Positions 7,181 to 15,000 are shown, counted from the stretch's first letter. The stretch: 23,701 nt of DNA from CAYHGV01 sp964356135 (GCA_964356135.1 CAYHGV010000041.1:1-23701), one strand, 5' to 3'. Notes: generated by a model not told the origin, from the letters alone. A program made the numbers and translations.

Positions 7181-9559
7181 TTACTTCGTCGTGAATTGAA
7201 TCTTCCCGTCTTTGAGCGTCAGCTTCAGTTTTTCCGGTTTTTTCTCCAAAAGAAACTTTGACAGCGGATTTTCGATTAACCGCTGGATCGTCCGCTTTAA
7301 CGGCCGGGCACCGAACTGGGGGTCAAAGCCTTCGTGTGCCAGAAGGTCTTTCACCTCGTCGGTCAACGAAATTTCAATGCCCTGTTCTTTTAATTTGCCC
7401 TCGAGCCGCTTAACCTGCAGCTCGACGATTTTTTTCACATCTTCAAAGCTCAACTGGTTGAAGACGACGATTTCGTCGACCCGGTTTAAAAATTCGGGCC
7501 GGAAGTTGCGCCGCAGCGCCGAAAGCAGCTCTTCTTTGGAATATTTGCCCGTGGTCGTGAGCTCGGTCCCGAGATTCGAGGTCATTATTATAACCGTGTT
7601 TTTAAAATCGACCGTCCTGCCCTGGCCGTCGGTCAATCTGCCGTCATCGAGCATTTGTAATAAAATGTTGAAGACATCCGGGTGCGCCTTTTCGATTTCG
7701 TCGAGTAAAATCACCCGGTAGGGGCGGCGCCTGACCGCTTCAGTAAGCTGCCCGCCTTCTTCGTAGCCGACATAGCCGGGGGGTGCACCGATCAATCGGG
7801 AAACGGTATGTTTCTCCATATACTCGCTCATATCGAGTCTGACCATCGCCTCTTCCGAATCGAACATAAATTCCGCCAGCGCCTTTGCCAATTCGGTTTT
7901 GCCGACGCCGGTCGGACCCAAAAATATGAACGAGCCGATGGGCCGGTTCGGGTCCTGCAAACCCGCCCGTCCCCGCCGGACTGCATCCGATACCGCGGTG
8001 ATCGCTTCGTCCTGGCCGATTACCCGCTGGTGCAGCCGTTCTTCCATCTTCAGCAGTTTCTCTTTTTCGGTTTCAAGCATCCGGGTAACCGGAATGCCGG
8101 TCCAGAGCGAAACCGTCTCGGCAATATCCTCTTCGTCGACAACATCGTCGATCCCCCGCGCTGCCATCCACTTGTTCTTTTTTTCATTAAATTCCTTCTG
8201 GAGCTTATCGGTCTCGTATTTCAGCCGTGCCGCCCGCTCGTAGTCCTGAATCTGGACCGCCTCCATCCCTTCTTTGTTCAATTCTTTCAAGCGTGCTTCC
8301 ATTTTTTTTAAATCGTCGGGCATCGAATAGATTTCGATTTTCAATTTCGACGCGGCTTCGTCGATCAGGTCGATTGCCTTGTCGGGGAGATAGCGGTCGG
8401 TGATGTATTTTTCAGAAAGACTGGCGGCGGCTTTAAGCGCTTCATCCGAGATTTTTACCCCGTGATGGGCTTCATACCGGTCGCGCAGGATCTTTAAAAT
8501 TTCGACCGTTGCCGCAACCGAAGGTTCGGAGACATAGACCGGCTGGAAACGCCGCTCGAGTGCGCCGTCTTTTTCGATGTGCTTGCGGTATTCGTCGAGG
8601 GTGGTCGCGCCGATGCACTGGAGCTCACCCCGGGCAAGCACCGGTTTCAGCATATTCGAGGCGTCGATCGCGCCTTCGGCTGCGCCTGCGCCGACAATCG
8701 TGTGGAGTTCGTCGATAAAGAGAACGATCTCGCCTTTCGCCCTGGTTATTTCTTCCAGGACTGCTTTCAGGCGGTCTTCGAACTCGCCGCGGAATTTGGT
8801 GCCGGCAACCAGACCGCCCATATCGAGCGCCAGGACCTTTCGATTTTTCAGAGTTTCGGGTACATCGCCGCTGATTATCTTCTGCGCCAGTCCTTCGACA
8901 ATTGCGGTCTTGCCCACGCCCGGGTTTCCAATCAGCACCGGGTTATTTTTCGTCCGGCGCGACAGAATCTGAACCACCCGGCGGATTTCATCGTCACGGC
9001 CCACGACCGGGTCGAGCTTGCCCGCTTTTGCGAGCTCGGTGATGTCGCGGGTGAACCGTTCCAGTGCCCGGTATTTGCTTTCGGCATCCGGCTCGGTTAT
9101 CCGCTGCGCACCCCGGATTTTCTGGAGTGCCTGGTAGATTTTTTCGCGGGTGATGCCGACATCCCGGAAAAGCCGAAGGATACCGCCTTCCCGTTCTTCG
9201 CTCATCGCCAAAAAGAGGTGCTCGGTGCCGACATAGTCATCCTTGAGCCGGCGTGCCTCGTCGAATGCCAGGTCGAAAACCCGCTTGGCGCGGGGCGTGA
9301 TATAAATCTGGCCTAACGGCGTTGCGCCTTCGTAATAGACCTTGGGCAGGCTATCCAGTTCCCGCTCCAGGCTCTGTTTGAACCCCTGGGAGTCGATGTT
9401 CAGTTTTTCAAGAATCTGTGGAGCGACCCCATCCTTTTGTTCTAACAGGCCGTAGAGAATATGCTCGGTATCAAGCTGATTATGGTGAAACTTCGCCAGG
9501 CTTTCCTGGGCTAAACCGATAGCCTCCTGTGCCCGCTGGGTAAATTTATCGAATCGCAT
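7181..9559 (-). CDS. clpC: ClpC-type AAA+ unfoldase/disaggregase ATPase subunit
   Basis: The 792-residue protein starts at MRFDKFTQRAQEAI, the usual beginning of ClpC; the frame is open for 72 more codons but those do not match the family. It has a double Clp N domain (1-145), AAA-1 with Walker A GNPGVGKT (211-218) and Walker B VLFIDE (279-284), and a UVR-containing middle domain (about 424-460). AAA-2 has Walker A GPTGVGKT (548-555), VILLDE (616-621) and pore loop GYVGYEEGG. Sensor-2 is GAR (749-751). Such ATPases unfold proteins and usually pass them to ClpP. The stretch between TSNLG (660-664) and FRPEF (686-690), where the ClpP-binding loop should sit, is short and has no hydrophobic-Gly-hydrophobic tripeptide. 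No clpP is nearby. A promoter at 9567-9594 implies a leaderless mRNA. Confidence 0.92.
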   Translation of the reverse strand: MRFDKFTQRAQEAIGLAQESLAKFHHNQLDTEHILYGLLEQKDGVAPQILEKLNIDSQGFKQSLERELDSLPKVYYEGATPLGQIYITPRAKRVFDLAFDEARRLKDDYVGTEHLFLAMSEEREGGILRLFRDVGITREKIYQALQKIRGAQRITEPDAESKYRALERFTRDITELAKAGKLDPVVGRDDEIRRVVQILSRRTKNNPVLIGNPGVGKTAIVEGLAQKIISGDVPETLKNRKVLALDMGGLVAGTKFRGEFEDRLKAVLEEITRAKGEIVLFIDELHTIVGAGAAEGAIDASNMLKPVLARGELQCIGATTLDEYRKHIEKDGALERRFQPVYVSEPSVAATVEILKILRDRYEAHHGVKISDEALKAAASLSEKYITDRYLPDKAIDLIDEAASKLKIEIYSMPDDLKKMEARLKELNKEGMEAVQIQDYERAARLKYETDKLQKEFNEKKNKWMAARGIDDVVDEEDIAETVSLWTGIPVTRMLETEKEKLLKMEERLHQRVIGQDEAITAVSDAVRRGRAGLQDPNRPIGSFIFLGPTGVGKTELAKALAEFMFDSEEAMVRLDMSEYMEKHTVSRLIGAPPGYVGYEEGGQLTEAVRRRPYRVILLDEIEKAHPDVFNILLQMLDDGRLTDGQGRTVDFKNTVIIMTSNLGTELTTTGKYSKEELLSALRRNFRPEFLNRVDEIVVFNQLSFEDVKKIVELQVKRLEGKLKEQGIEISLTDEVKDLLAHEGFDPQFGARPLKRTIQRLIENPLSKFLLEKKPEKLKLTLKDGKIQFTTK

Positions 9560-9566
9560 GTTATAA

Positions 9567-9594
9567 TACATAGGCATTTTTGGGCGGATGTCAA
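9567..9594 (-). promoter_or_regulatory. clpC promoter, predicted leaderless start
   Basis: Minus strand: -35 TTGACA (9589-9594), 16-base spacer, -10 TATGTA (9567-9572). The expected start of transcription, about seven bases past the -10, falls on or next to the ATG at 9559-9557. There is no Shine-Dalgarno before that ATG, in keeping with leaderless translation. Confidence 0.5.
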
Positions 9595-9631
9595 GCCATC
9601 GTGGATGGGCGGTTAAATTTTCAACTCGGGA

Positions 9632-9660
9632 TTGACAAGGGGCATGAATTTTATTAGAGT
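9632..9660 (+). promoter_or_regulatory. Promoter of the outer-membrane barrel gene
   Basis: TTGACA (9632-9637), 17-base spacer, TAGAGT (9655-9660). It lies back to back with the clpC promoter, about 37 bases between the two -35 boxes, so one regulator could affect both. The AAGGAGGT ribosome site (9673-9680) follows. Confidence 0.5.
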
Positions 9661-9683
9661 TTTCAAAAATATAAGGAGGTAAA

Positions 9684-10379
9684 ATGTCGATTATGGGTCT
9701 CATTATGCTGACGCTGGTCAACGCCGGTTCGTTAGGGTTTGCTACTGACCCCCTCGCCGGCGGGGTTAGTTTCAAGCTAGGCGCGGAAAATGGTGTGCAG
9801 ATTCATCTCCTGGCGAGCTTTGGCAGCGGAGAAAATTCGGTCGATTCAGCGAAGTGGGTCTCGGATAGTGCCTATTACCGCAGGACCGTATACGATACGA
9901 CCTTCTGGAAGCCCTATTCTGCGCTCAACTTCGGCGGCAGGGTTGAATACTACTTTTCGTCCAAATCCTGGTTTCAACCCTATGTTGGCATTGGCGTCGG
10001 GTGGAAGAAAGAATCGAGATGGGTTACTATTGACCACTACGCAGATACTGTTGAAACCTTGACTCCGGAGCTGACCGAGCAGAATTATTTTGGACCGATC
10101 GGCGTTATCGGCGTCGATTTCTTTCCGGTGCCGTTTTTCGCCAAGATGCTGAAGCTGAATTTTCCGTACTCCAAGGCAATTTCGTTCAATATCGAGGTCT
10201 GTCCGTTCTACCTCATCCAGCATGATTTTAAATGGCCTCAGACCGACGATGGGATGCCCTATCCCTATGAACCTTTAAGCTTCAGCTATTATTCAGAACA
10301 TGCATTCAGCGGCATCGGCGGTGGAATTGGCATTCACTATAATTGGGGTAAATCGAAAAACGGAACCGACGAAGAATAG
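9684..10379 (+). CDS. Predicted outer-membrane beta-barrel protein
   Basis: The protein has 231 residues, starting at ATG 9684 with a strong AAGGAGGT four bases upstream. Residues 1-19 form a hydrophobic signal peptide without lysine at its front. The mature part alternates short amphipathic strands and polar turns: GGVSFKLGAENGVQIHLLASFG, then LNFGGRVEYYF, FQPYVGIGVGWKKES, and a closing GIGGGIGIHYNWGK. This is typical of small 8-strand porin-like or OmpW/OmpA-like barrels. It lacks a terminal aromatic residue: the chain ends in a charged tail SKNGTDEE, so membrane insertion signals differ from the proteobacterial pattern or the tail is extra. No specific family was recognised. A strong terminator follows, so the gene is probably a single transcription unit. 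Confidence 0.7.
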   Translation: MSIMGLIMLTLVNAGSLGFATDPLAGGVSFKLGAENGVQIHLLASFGSGENSVDSAKWVSDSAYYRRTVYDTTFWKPYSALNFGGRVEYYFSSKSWFQPYVGIGVGWKKESRWVTIDHYADTVETLTPELTEQNYFGPIGVIGVDFFPVPFFAKMLKLNFPYSKAISFNIEVCPFYLIQHDFKWPQTDDGMPYPYEPLSFSYYSEHAFSGIGGGIGIHYNWGKSKNGTDEE

Positions 10380-10413
10380 AGAATTTTAGCACGCTGAGTG
10401 TCCAAGGATTTTT

Positions 10414-10449
10414 AAGAAGGGTTGGAGTTTGTCTCCAACCCTTCTTTTT
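10414..10449 (+). terminator. Intrinsic terminator after the barrel gene
   Basis: A perfect 14-bp stem, AAGAAGGGTTGGAG (10414-10427) with CTCCAACCCTTCTT (10433-10446), has a five-base loop (TTTGT) and is followed by T residues. It could also stop transcription coming from the right, since the A-rich side works on the opposite strand; the phosphatase gene at 10525 ends just beyond it. Confidence 0.85.
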
Positions 10450-10524
10450 GCGTTTCTCAGTCTAAATCAATGCTTTAATGTTTTTCTGTTTTTTAATCCA
10501 AAATTTAGCTGTTTCAATCAATGC

Positions 10525-11154
10525 CTAAACATTCTCTTTAATAAAATCCTTCAGATGGTGAATTTCGTTGAGCAGGGTTAGGATGTAGCCCCGCTCGACA
10601 TCATATTCCAAAATACTGTACGAACCGTTATCAAGATGGAATTTCCAGAAATAAGGCGCTGCGACCCCGAGCGCCCGGGCTAACAGCGGTTTGAGCACCG
10701 CCCGGTGGGAAACAACCGCTACGATCCTGCCAGAATTTTTTTGAACGATTCGCTCGAGTGCCTTAAAAGAACGGTCCTGCACATCCTGTAAGGTTTCTCC
10801 TGCCGGCAGCTGCAATCGCTCCGGTTCGGTAACCCACAGATGCCAGAGTTCGGGGAACTTTTCTTTGATTTCTGCTTTCGGTTTTCCCTGCCAGGCGCCG
10901 AGGTGAATGTTGGTAAAGCCCGGTTCAATTTCGACTTCGAGATTATGGGGTCGGGCGACGATTTGGGCGGTGGTCAGGGCACGGGCTAAGGGACTGGAAT
11001 AGACTGCCGTTACAGCATAGTTCGCCAGGGCAAAGGCTAAATCCCGTGCCTGGTTTAAGCCGTTTTCATTTAACGGGAAGTCCATCTGCCCCCGGAACAA
11101 CCCTTCCCGGTTACCTTTGGTTTCGCCGTGCCGGATGAGGATGATGGTCGTCAT
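10525..11154 (-). CDS. Histidine-phosphatase superfamily protein (phosphoglycerate-mutase-like)
   Basis: The 209-residue protein has the RHGET motif (8-12), whose histidine takes the phosphate, SSPLARALTTAQ (about 53-64), and the second histidine H150 in VVSHRAVLKPLL. This is the broad-specificity phosphatase / alpha-ribazole phosphatase branch rather than true glycolytic mutase. The usual acid-base glutamate in the L-x-E-x3-G-x-W-x-G stretch appears replaced: the sequence is FTNIHLGAWQG, with Asn82 in that position, so activity or mechanism may differ. The ribosome site is weak (GAGG, eleven bases upstream). It lies 103 bases after the esterase gene on the same strand, separated by repeat sequence, and may be co-transcribed. 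The substrate is unknown. Confidence 0.82.
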   Translation of the reverse strand: MTTIILIRHGETKGNREGLFRGQMDFPLNENGLNQARDLAFALANYAVTAVYSSPLARALTTAQIVARPHNLEVEIEPGFTNIHLGAWQGKPKAEIKEKFPELWHLWVTEPERLQLPAGETLQDVQDRSFKALERIVQKNSGRIVAVVSHRAVLKPLLARALGVAAPYFWKFHLDNGSYSILEYDVERGYILTLLNEIHHLKDFIKENV

Positions 11155-11164
11155 TTTTGTATTT

Positions 11165-11261
11165 TCCTCACTACTCCCTTCTTGCTACTTTTTCTTTCTC
11201 GATTTCGTGTCAATTCGTGATTCAATTTTTCCCTCGTTCCTCGCTACTCACCTCTCACTAC
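11165..11261. repeat. Dispersed repeats between esterase and phosphatase genes
   Basis: Two CACTACTC-type segments (11165-11188 and 11231-11261) surround a CGAAAT/ACACGAATT-type segment (about 11201-11225). The right-hand segment overlaps the esterase stop codon. Related sequence occurs at 7150-7174. The whole gap between the two genes is repeat-derived. Confidence 0.55.
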
Positions 11262-12805
11262 TTTATTGTGACTTTATTTACATACAGCAGTTCCCGGTCG
11301 CGGTGCTTTAAAAAATTTTCAAGAATAAATTTCGGGTCGGCATTTACCTTATTATTAAAAACCTCTTTGCCGTCGACGGTGATAACAAGATTCTGGTCGA
11401 GTTGAACCATCGCCGGATGGATATAAACCGTAAAACCAGCGAGCTGTGAGCCTTTAATATCGAATTCGTTCCCGAGAAACGATGCTTCAACCCGGGCAGA
11501 AGGGTTTTCCCGTTTAAAAAGGCTGTAGCGGAACGGTCCGGGAAATGTGCCCGTGAACTGTAATTCTTCACCATCGCGGAGCACGGCCATTTCTGCGGTA
11601 TCGCCACATTTTTTATTCACCTTGTAGGCGGAGACATCCGGCATGCTGTCGACCGTGGTCTTGCCCAGCCGGATAAGAATATCGCCTTCTTTCATGCCGA
11701 CCAGCGCACAGAGGGTGCTGTCGCCGACAATTTTGCCGGTTTTCACCCCCGGACCTTTGTATTTTTCATCGGCAACGAATCCGAACATCACCCGGTCGTT
11801 GACCAGTTCCAGATTGTGGTCTTCGTACCATGGGGCCGGCTGGCCGGCCCTTATCGAATCGATCGCAAGCCACGAGCAACGGCCAAGCTCGGGATAGGCG
11901 GTCTCCCATTTAATGACCGGGGGATTGACGATGCGGGGATCGGTTTCCATAAATTTTACCATCAAGGGAATTTCTTTCTCGGCATAATCGAATTCGTGGC
12001 CGATGCCGGTATAAATCCGGTAGAGCAGATTGGCACCAGCTTGCTGTGCGAGTGCCATCATCGGTCGCATTTCTTTATCCGGATAAAGCTGGTCTAAGTC
12101 GGTATTGACGACCGAGAGCGGGCGATTGAAGAGGTTAACGAAATACATCTGGATTCCGCCGTCGATCGAACCGACTCCGGGATGGCCGTTTAAGGGCATG
12201 AACGCGGCAAAATCGGTCGGATGGCACATCGCAAAGAAGAACGACCCCGAGCCGCCGTCGGAAAAACCGGTCATATAGACCCGGTTATCATCGATATTGA
12301 ATTTGCGTTTTGTGGTGCGAATCTGCGCAAGAACATTGGCAACGCCGACCGAATCCCACCAGGCGGCTTTTGCTTCGCCTGCCGGGAAGAGCATGATATA
12401 CCCGGTTTCATTGGCTACATCCATGAACGTGGGATACACCAGGTCTTCCGGCTTGTCGATGATTTCCGGCCGCATCACCCCGCCATGGATGCAGACCAGA
12501 AGCGGCGTCTTTTTTGCCGGGTCATAGTTTTTGGGAACTAACCAGTAGAACGGCCGCTTGACTCCGTCGATGCAGAGATTTTCGCCCCGGATGATGCCGG
12601 TTGAGTCGGGTGCGGGGAATTTTATTCCCTTTAATAATGCAATCAGACTATCGGGAGACGGTTTCTGTTTCAGGATTTGGGCGATAATTTTTTGCTGTTC
12701 TTTTCCATCATTTGCCGCTAAAAGCCGGTCAAGCTTTCGGGCTAAATCCTCCGCTCTCACCGACAGAGCGAAAAGCATTGCAATGACCACAATAAATTTC
12801 TTCAT
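11258..12805 (-). CDS. Secreted alpha/beta-hydrolase (PHB-depolymerase-like esterase) fused to a PDZ domain
   Basis: This 515-residue protein starts at ATG 12805, with GGAGGTG six bases upstream. Residues 1-18 are a signal peptide ending in VRA. A short helical region (about 19-65) leads into an alpha/beta-hydrolase domain: oxyanion-hole HGG (107-109), nucleophile S182 in GFSDGG, probable catalytic H270 in GIGHEF, and an Asp around 236-238. That order is typical of feruloyl-esterase, poly-hydroxybutyrate-depolymerase and related secreted esterases. Residues about 345-420 form a PDZ domain (ALVGMKEGDILIRLGKTTVDSMPDV), followed by a C-terminal beta domain of about 85 residues. The PDZ probably binds a partner or a protein end. 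The exact ester substrate is unknown. The stop codon lies in repeat sequence. Confidence 0.82.
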   Translation of the reverse strand: MKKFIVVIAMLFALSVRAEDLARKLDRLLAANDGKEQQKIIAQILKQKPSPDSLIALLKGIKFPAPDSTGIIRGENLCIDGVKRPFYWLVPKNYDPAKKTPLLVCIHGGVMRPEIIDKPEDLVYPTFMDVANETGYIMLFPAGEAKAAWWDSVGVANVLAQIRTTKRKFNIDDNRVYMTGFSDGGSGSFFFAMCHPTDFAAFMPLNGHPGVGSIDGGIQMYFVNLFNRPLSVVNTDLDQLYPDKEMRPMMALAQQAGANLLYRIYTGIGHEFDYAEKEIPLMVKFMETDPRIVNPPVIKWETAYPELGRCSWLAIDSIRAGQPAPWYEDHNLELVNDRVMFGFVADEKYKGPGVKTGKIVGDSTLCALVGMKEGDILIRLGKTTVDSMPDVSAYKVNKKCGDTAEMAVLRDGEELQFTGTFPGPFRYSLFKRENPSARVEASFLGNEFDIKGSQLAGFTVYIHPAMVQLDQNLVITVDGKEVFNNKVNADPKFILENFLKHRDRELLYVNKVTIK

Positions 12806-12835
12806 TAATACACCTCCGGGTTTTGAGATAACCCT

Positions 12836-12863
12836 ATCTTATCGATGAAAAACAAATCGTCAA
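12836..12863 (-). promoter_or_regulatory. Promoter for the esterase gene
   Basis: Minus strand: -35 TTGACG (12858-12863), 16-base spacer, -10 TAAGAT (12836-12841). The leader to the ATG at 12805 would be about 24 bases and contains the GGAGGTG ribosome site. Confidence 0.5.
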
Positions 12864-13156
12864 TGAAAATATGGTTATAACGTGGGGAAGCCCCTTCAGT
12901 TTTTAGGCGAAGTAGCTGTGCGATTTATCGGACAGAATAAAAGATGTGATTCCCGAAGGGCTGCCCCGTTCTTAGTTAATTCTTTTATAGTACTTCCATC
13001 TGTATACATAGTGCATACAATTGTATGCAGGTTGCACAAACCATTGAGTGGTAATGTAATGTTGCGGTGCGATTTATCGCACAAGGAAGAAGAAGTGCTT
13101 TCGGCTTAGGAGCAAAATTGAGTCGTTTCTATTTTGTTTCTTTGCGCTTAAAGGTG
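12864..13156. other. Intergenic region with several palindromes, no gene
   Basis: No credible gene is seen; short open frames here have no ribosome sites and no family features. It contains GTGCGATTTATCGGAC (12918-12933) and its better-preserved form GTGCGATTTATCGCAC (13067-13082, 6-bp stem with a TTTA loop). Between them are TGTATACA (13001-13008) and a perfect 18-bp palindrome at 13012-13029. It lies upstream of the esterase and downstream of the unrecognised gene at 13157. Confidence 0.6.
13012..13029. promoter_or_regulatory. Perfect 18-bp palindrome, possible operator or REP core
   Basis: TGCATACAATTGTATGCA is identical on both strands and has no loop, a form typical of dimeric regulator sites. 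It lies about 150 bases beyond the esterase -35 box, rather far for classical repression, so a repeat-derived origin is also possible. Confidence 0.4.
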
Positions 13157-14017
13157 TTATGATATTTGTGCGAACAATTTATCTATTATATTCGGAAATT
13201 CTGATAATTTATTTTTTGGTAGAGTTCTTATAAATCTATCTAATGCAGTGAAAGTAGTTAAATTGGGTTCTTGGCGGATTGGCTCAAGTAATGGTTTTAA
13301 AAATTGGCTAAAGATACGAATAGCAAAATAGAGTATAACAATTACAAAAGTGAAGGTCATGTTGAGCATCTTCTTGTCATACTGATAACCTAAGTTAAAT
13401 TGCACTTTCCCTTTTTCCGTCGAGTGTTTTAATTCCAGCATTATACGAAGTCTCATGCCATGAATAGGGTCGCTTAAAATTTTATAAATATAGTCCTCTT
13501 TAATTACTTTTGCATCTTGGGTCATAAAATTCGATGCTTGGAATTCTATTTGTCCTTGAGGTGGTTTGACTAAACCTGCCCACATATCTTTCGGATGCAT
13601 CTGAATGAAGCATACTCTCAGTAAGCATTCATAAGCTATACGACTGGTAGCCATGCTTTCATCATAATCACCCCACATCATTTGTTGAAAAGAAGAAAAT
13701 AGAGTTTTTGGAATTGTAGATAGTAAAAATGACTGTAAAGTGTTGTGGTCTTTCCAGGTTGCCTTATTTGGCAAATTCAAATCGTTGATAAATTTAGCAA
13801 GAAATGTATGATTACCCTCGAATAATTTAACATAACTTTCCATGTTGCTGTTCATTATTGCTTGATTGTGCATTTTCTGGAAATTGTAAATTCTCAATGT
13901 TAATTGAGAGGGTGGTAGATCTAACCCTGCCTTTATTACTTCCCAATCTTCGGTACTTAAATTATTTGGTCCATCTGTTTTCGGTTCATTTTTAGTGTTA
14001 TTATCAGGCACATTCAT
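13157..14017 (-). CDS. Unrecognised protein with one membrane segment
   Basis: The protein has 286 residues when started at the ATG at 14017, which is preceded by GGAGGT; an ATG six codons further upstream would include the ribosome site in the gene. The N-terminal 30 residues are polar and probably disordered (NNTKNEPKTDGPNN). The middle is helical (FLAKFINDLNLP, TSRIAYECLLRVCFIQMHP). A hydrophobic segment (MTFTFVIVILYFAIRIF) lies at about 220-240, followed by a cytosolic-looking tail. The RIAYECLLR helix loosely recalls the R-x-x-x-E helix of HEPN/DUF5677-type proteins, but this is not a firm match. It is markedly AT-rich, as is the HARE gene 81 bases upstream on the same strand; the two probably arrived together. 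The function is unknown. Confidence 0.65.
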   Translation of the reverse strand: MNVPDNNTKNEPKTDGPNNLSTEDWEVIKAGLDLPPSQLTLRIYNFQKMHNQAIMNSNMESYVKLFEGNHTFLAKFINDLNLPNKATWKDHNTLQSFLLSTIPKTLFSSFQQMMWGDYDESMATSRIAYECLLRVCFIQMHPKDMWAGLVKPPQGQIEFQASNFMTQDAKVIKEDYIYKILSDPIHGMRLRIMLELKHSTEKGKVQFNLGYQYDKKMLNMTFTFVIVILYFAIRIFSQFLKPLLEPIRQEPNLTTFTALDRFIRTLPKNKLSEFPNIIDKLFAQIS

Positions 14018-14098
14018 TTTATTACCTCCACCCATAACTGATGTTCGATTCGGGCGCGGGTTTTGGGGGCGAGGATGGAGTCGAGAGGTAATGTGCTT

Positions 14099-14992
14099 TT
14101 AATTTTTAGAGTTTCCCTGTAGTATAGCGATAACGCTCTTTAGTTCAATTACTTCAAGAGGGCAGTCAGGCCAATCGTGTTCCCAGCATACAATCAGATC
14201 ACAGTTTTTAGGATCGTGCTTATGAATTTTGAAAGCGGAACTTTTATACTCAAATTCAATCCAAATATCTTCCCATCCTTTTTGAATCTTGCGCCGGGCT
14301 TTGGCATCAGGATAAGAAGGCTGGATCGCTTCAATATTTATCCCTAATTTATCGTGAATTTTACTAAATAAAAAGATGACGCCGTTTTCGTTTAAGGGGC
14401 CATATATCAGACCTCCAAAATTAATAGGTTCACCGACTATTGACCGTTTTCGTGGCAGTGCTGGTGTTTCCTTTTCTTTTTCTTCTTGTTCAATCTCACC
14501 TTTTATGACATCAAGTCCCCATTCTCTTAATCCGAATCTATTCTTCCCTAATTGAACAAAATAGGATTCGTCACCCAAACGTTTGATGTCTGTATATAGT
14601 TGCGCCCCCATTGAGGCTTCAGGAGTCTTGCCATCCGAAACGAGTAGACCTTCTTTCATGGCATTCGCCGTTATCTTCTGAACATTTAGGGGCTTATTTT
14701 TAGATTTTAATACTTTATAGGCAGCATCCTTAAAGCTGCCGGCTCTGAAATTCGGCTCTCTTTTTTCCGTCCATTCTTTTAATCCGAATTGCCCTTTTCC
14801 CGATTTCGTGAATAATGAATTATCGCCTTTCTTTTTAATGTCCATATAAATGATGGCCGACATTGTTGCGATTGGGGTTTTGCCTTTAGTCTCGATTAAT
14901 CCGTCTTTTACGGCAATTTCGGTAATTTTTTTGGCACTCAAGGGCTTTTCGGTTTTTTTGAGAATCTGGTATGCGGCTTTAATAAAACTCAT
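14099..14992 (-). CDS. Double HARE-HTH protein with conserved C-terminal domain (nuclease-like?)
   Basis: This 297-residue protein opens with two HARE-HTH domains (about 1-75 and 84-155). Each has the hallmarks AAYxxLK, KPLxxxKIT, GKTPxAxM, YxDIKxxGDxSxF and FGLxEW. These winged-helix domains occur in restriction enzymes, ASXL and RNA-polymerase delta, and are thought to read DNA modification. A lysine/glutamate linker follows, then a C-terminal domain of about 120 residues with IEFEYKSSAF, HxHDPxxCDLIVCWEHDW and CPLEVIEL. The spaced Glu, His, Asp and Cys-Trp-Glu-His residues suggest an active site like a diverged PD-(D/E)xK nuclease fold, but that is unproved. AT-rich composition and repeats on the right suggest transfer. 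A promoter at 15001-15028 would leave almost no leader, and there is no Shine-Dalgarno. Confidence 0.82.
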   Translation of the reverse strand: MSFIKAAYQILKKTEKPLSAKKITEIAVKDGLIETKGKTPIATMSAIIYMDIKKKGDNSLFTKSGKGQFGLKEWTEKREPNFRAGSFKDAAYKVLKSKNKPLNVQKITANAMKEGLLVSDGKTPEASMGAQLYTDIKRLGDESYFVQLGKNRFGLREWGLDVIKGEIEQEEKEKETPALPRKRSIVGEPINFGGLIYGPLNENGVIFLFSKIHDKLGINIEAIQPSYPDAKARRKIQKGWEDIWIEFEYKSSAFKIHKHDPKNCDLIVCWEHDWPDCPLEVIELKSVIAILQGNSKN

Positions 14993-15000
14993 TATCGTTC

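Noticed and set aside
8579..9316. 245-codon frame on the plus strand opposite clpC, and similar long frames at 7212 and 7808
   Set aside because: They are shadows of the clpC reading frame on the opposite strand, without ribosome sites or protein-family features.
9560..9775. 72-codon N-terminal extension of the Clp ATPase
   Set aside because: The family begins at MRFDKF; the extension overlaps both divergent promoters and has no ribosome site.
12882..13109. Short plus-strand frame between esterase and the unrecognised gene
   Set aside because: No ribosome site, and it runs through the palindromes at 12918, 13012 and 13067.
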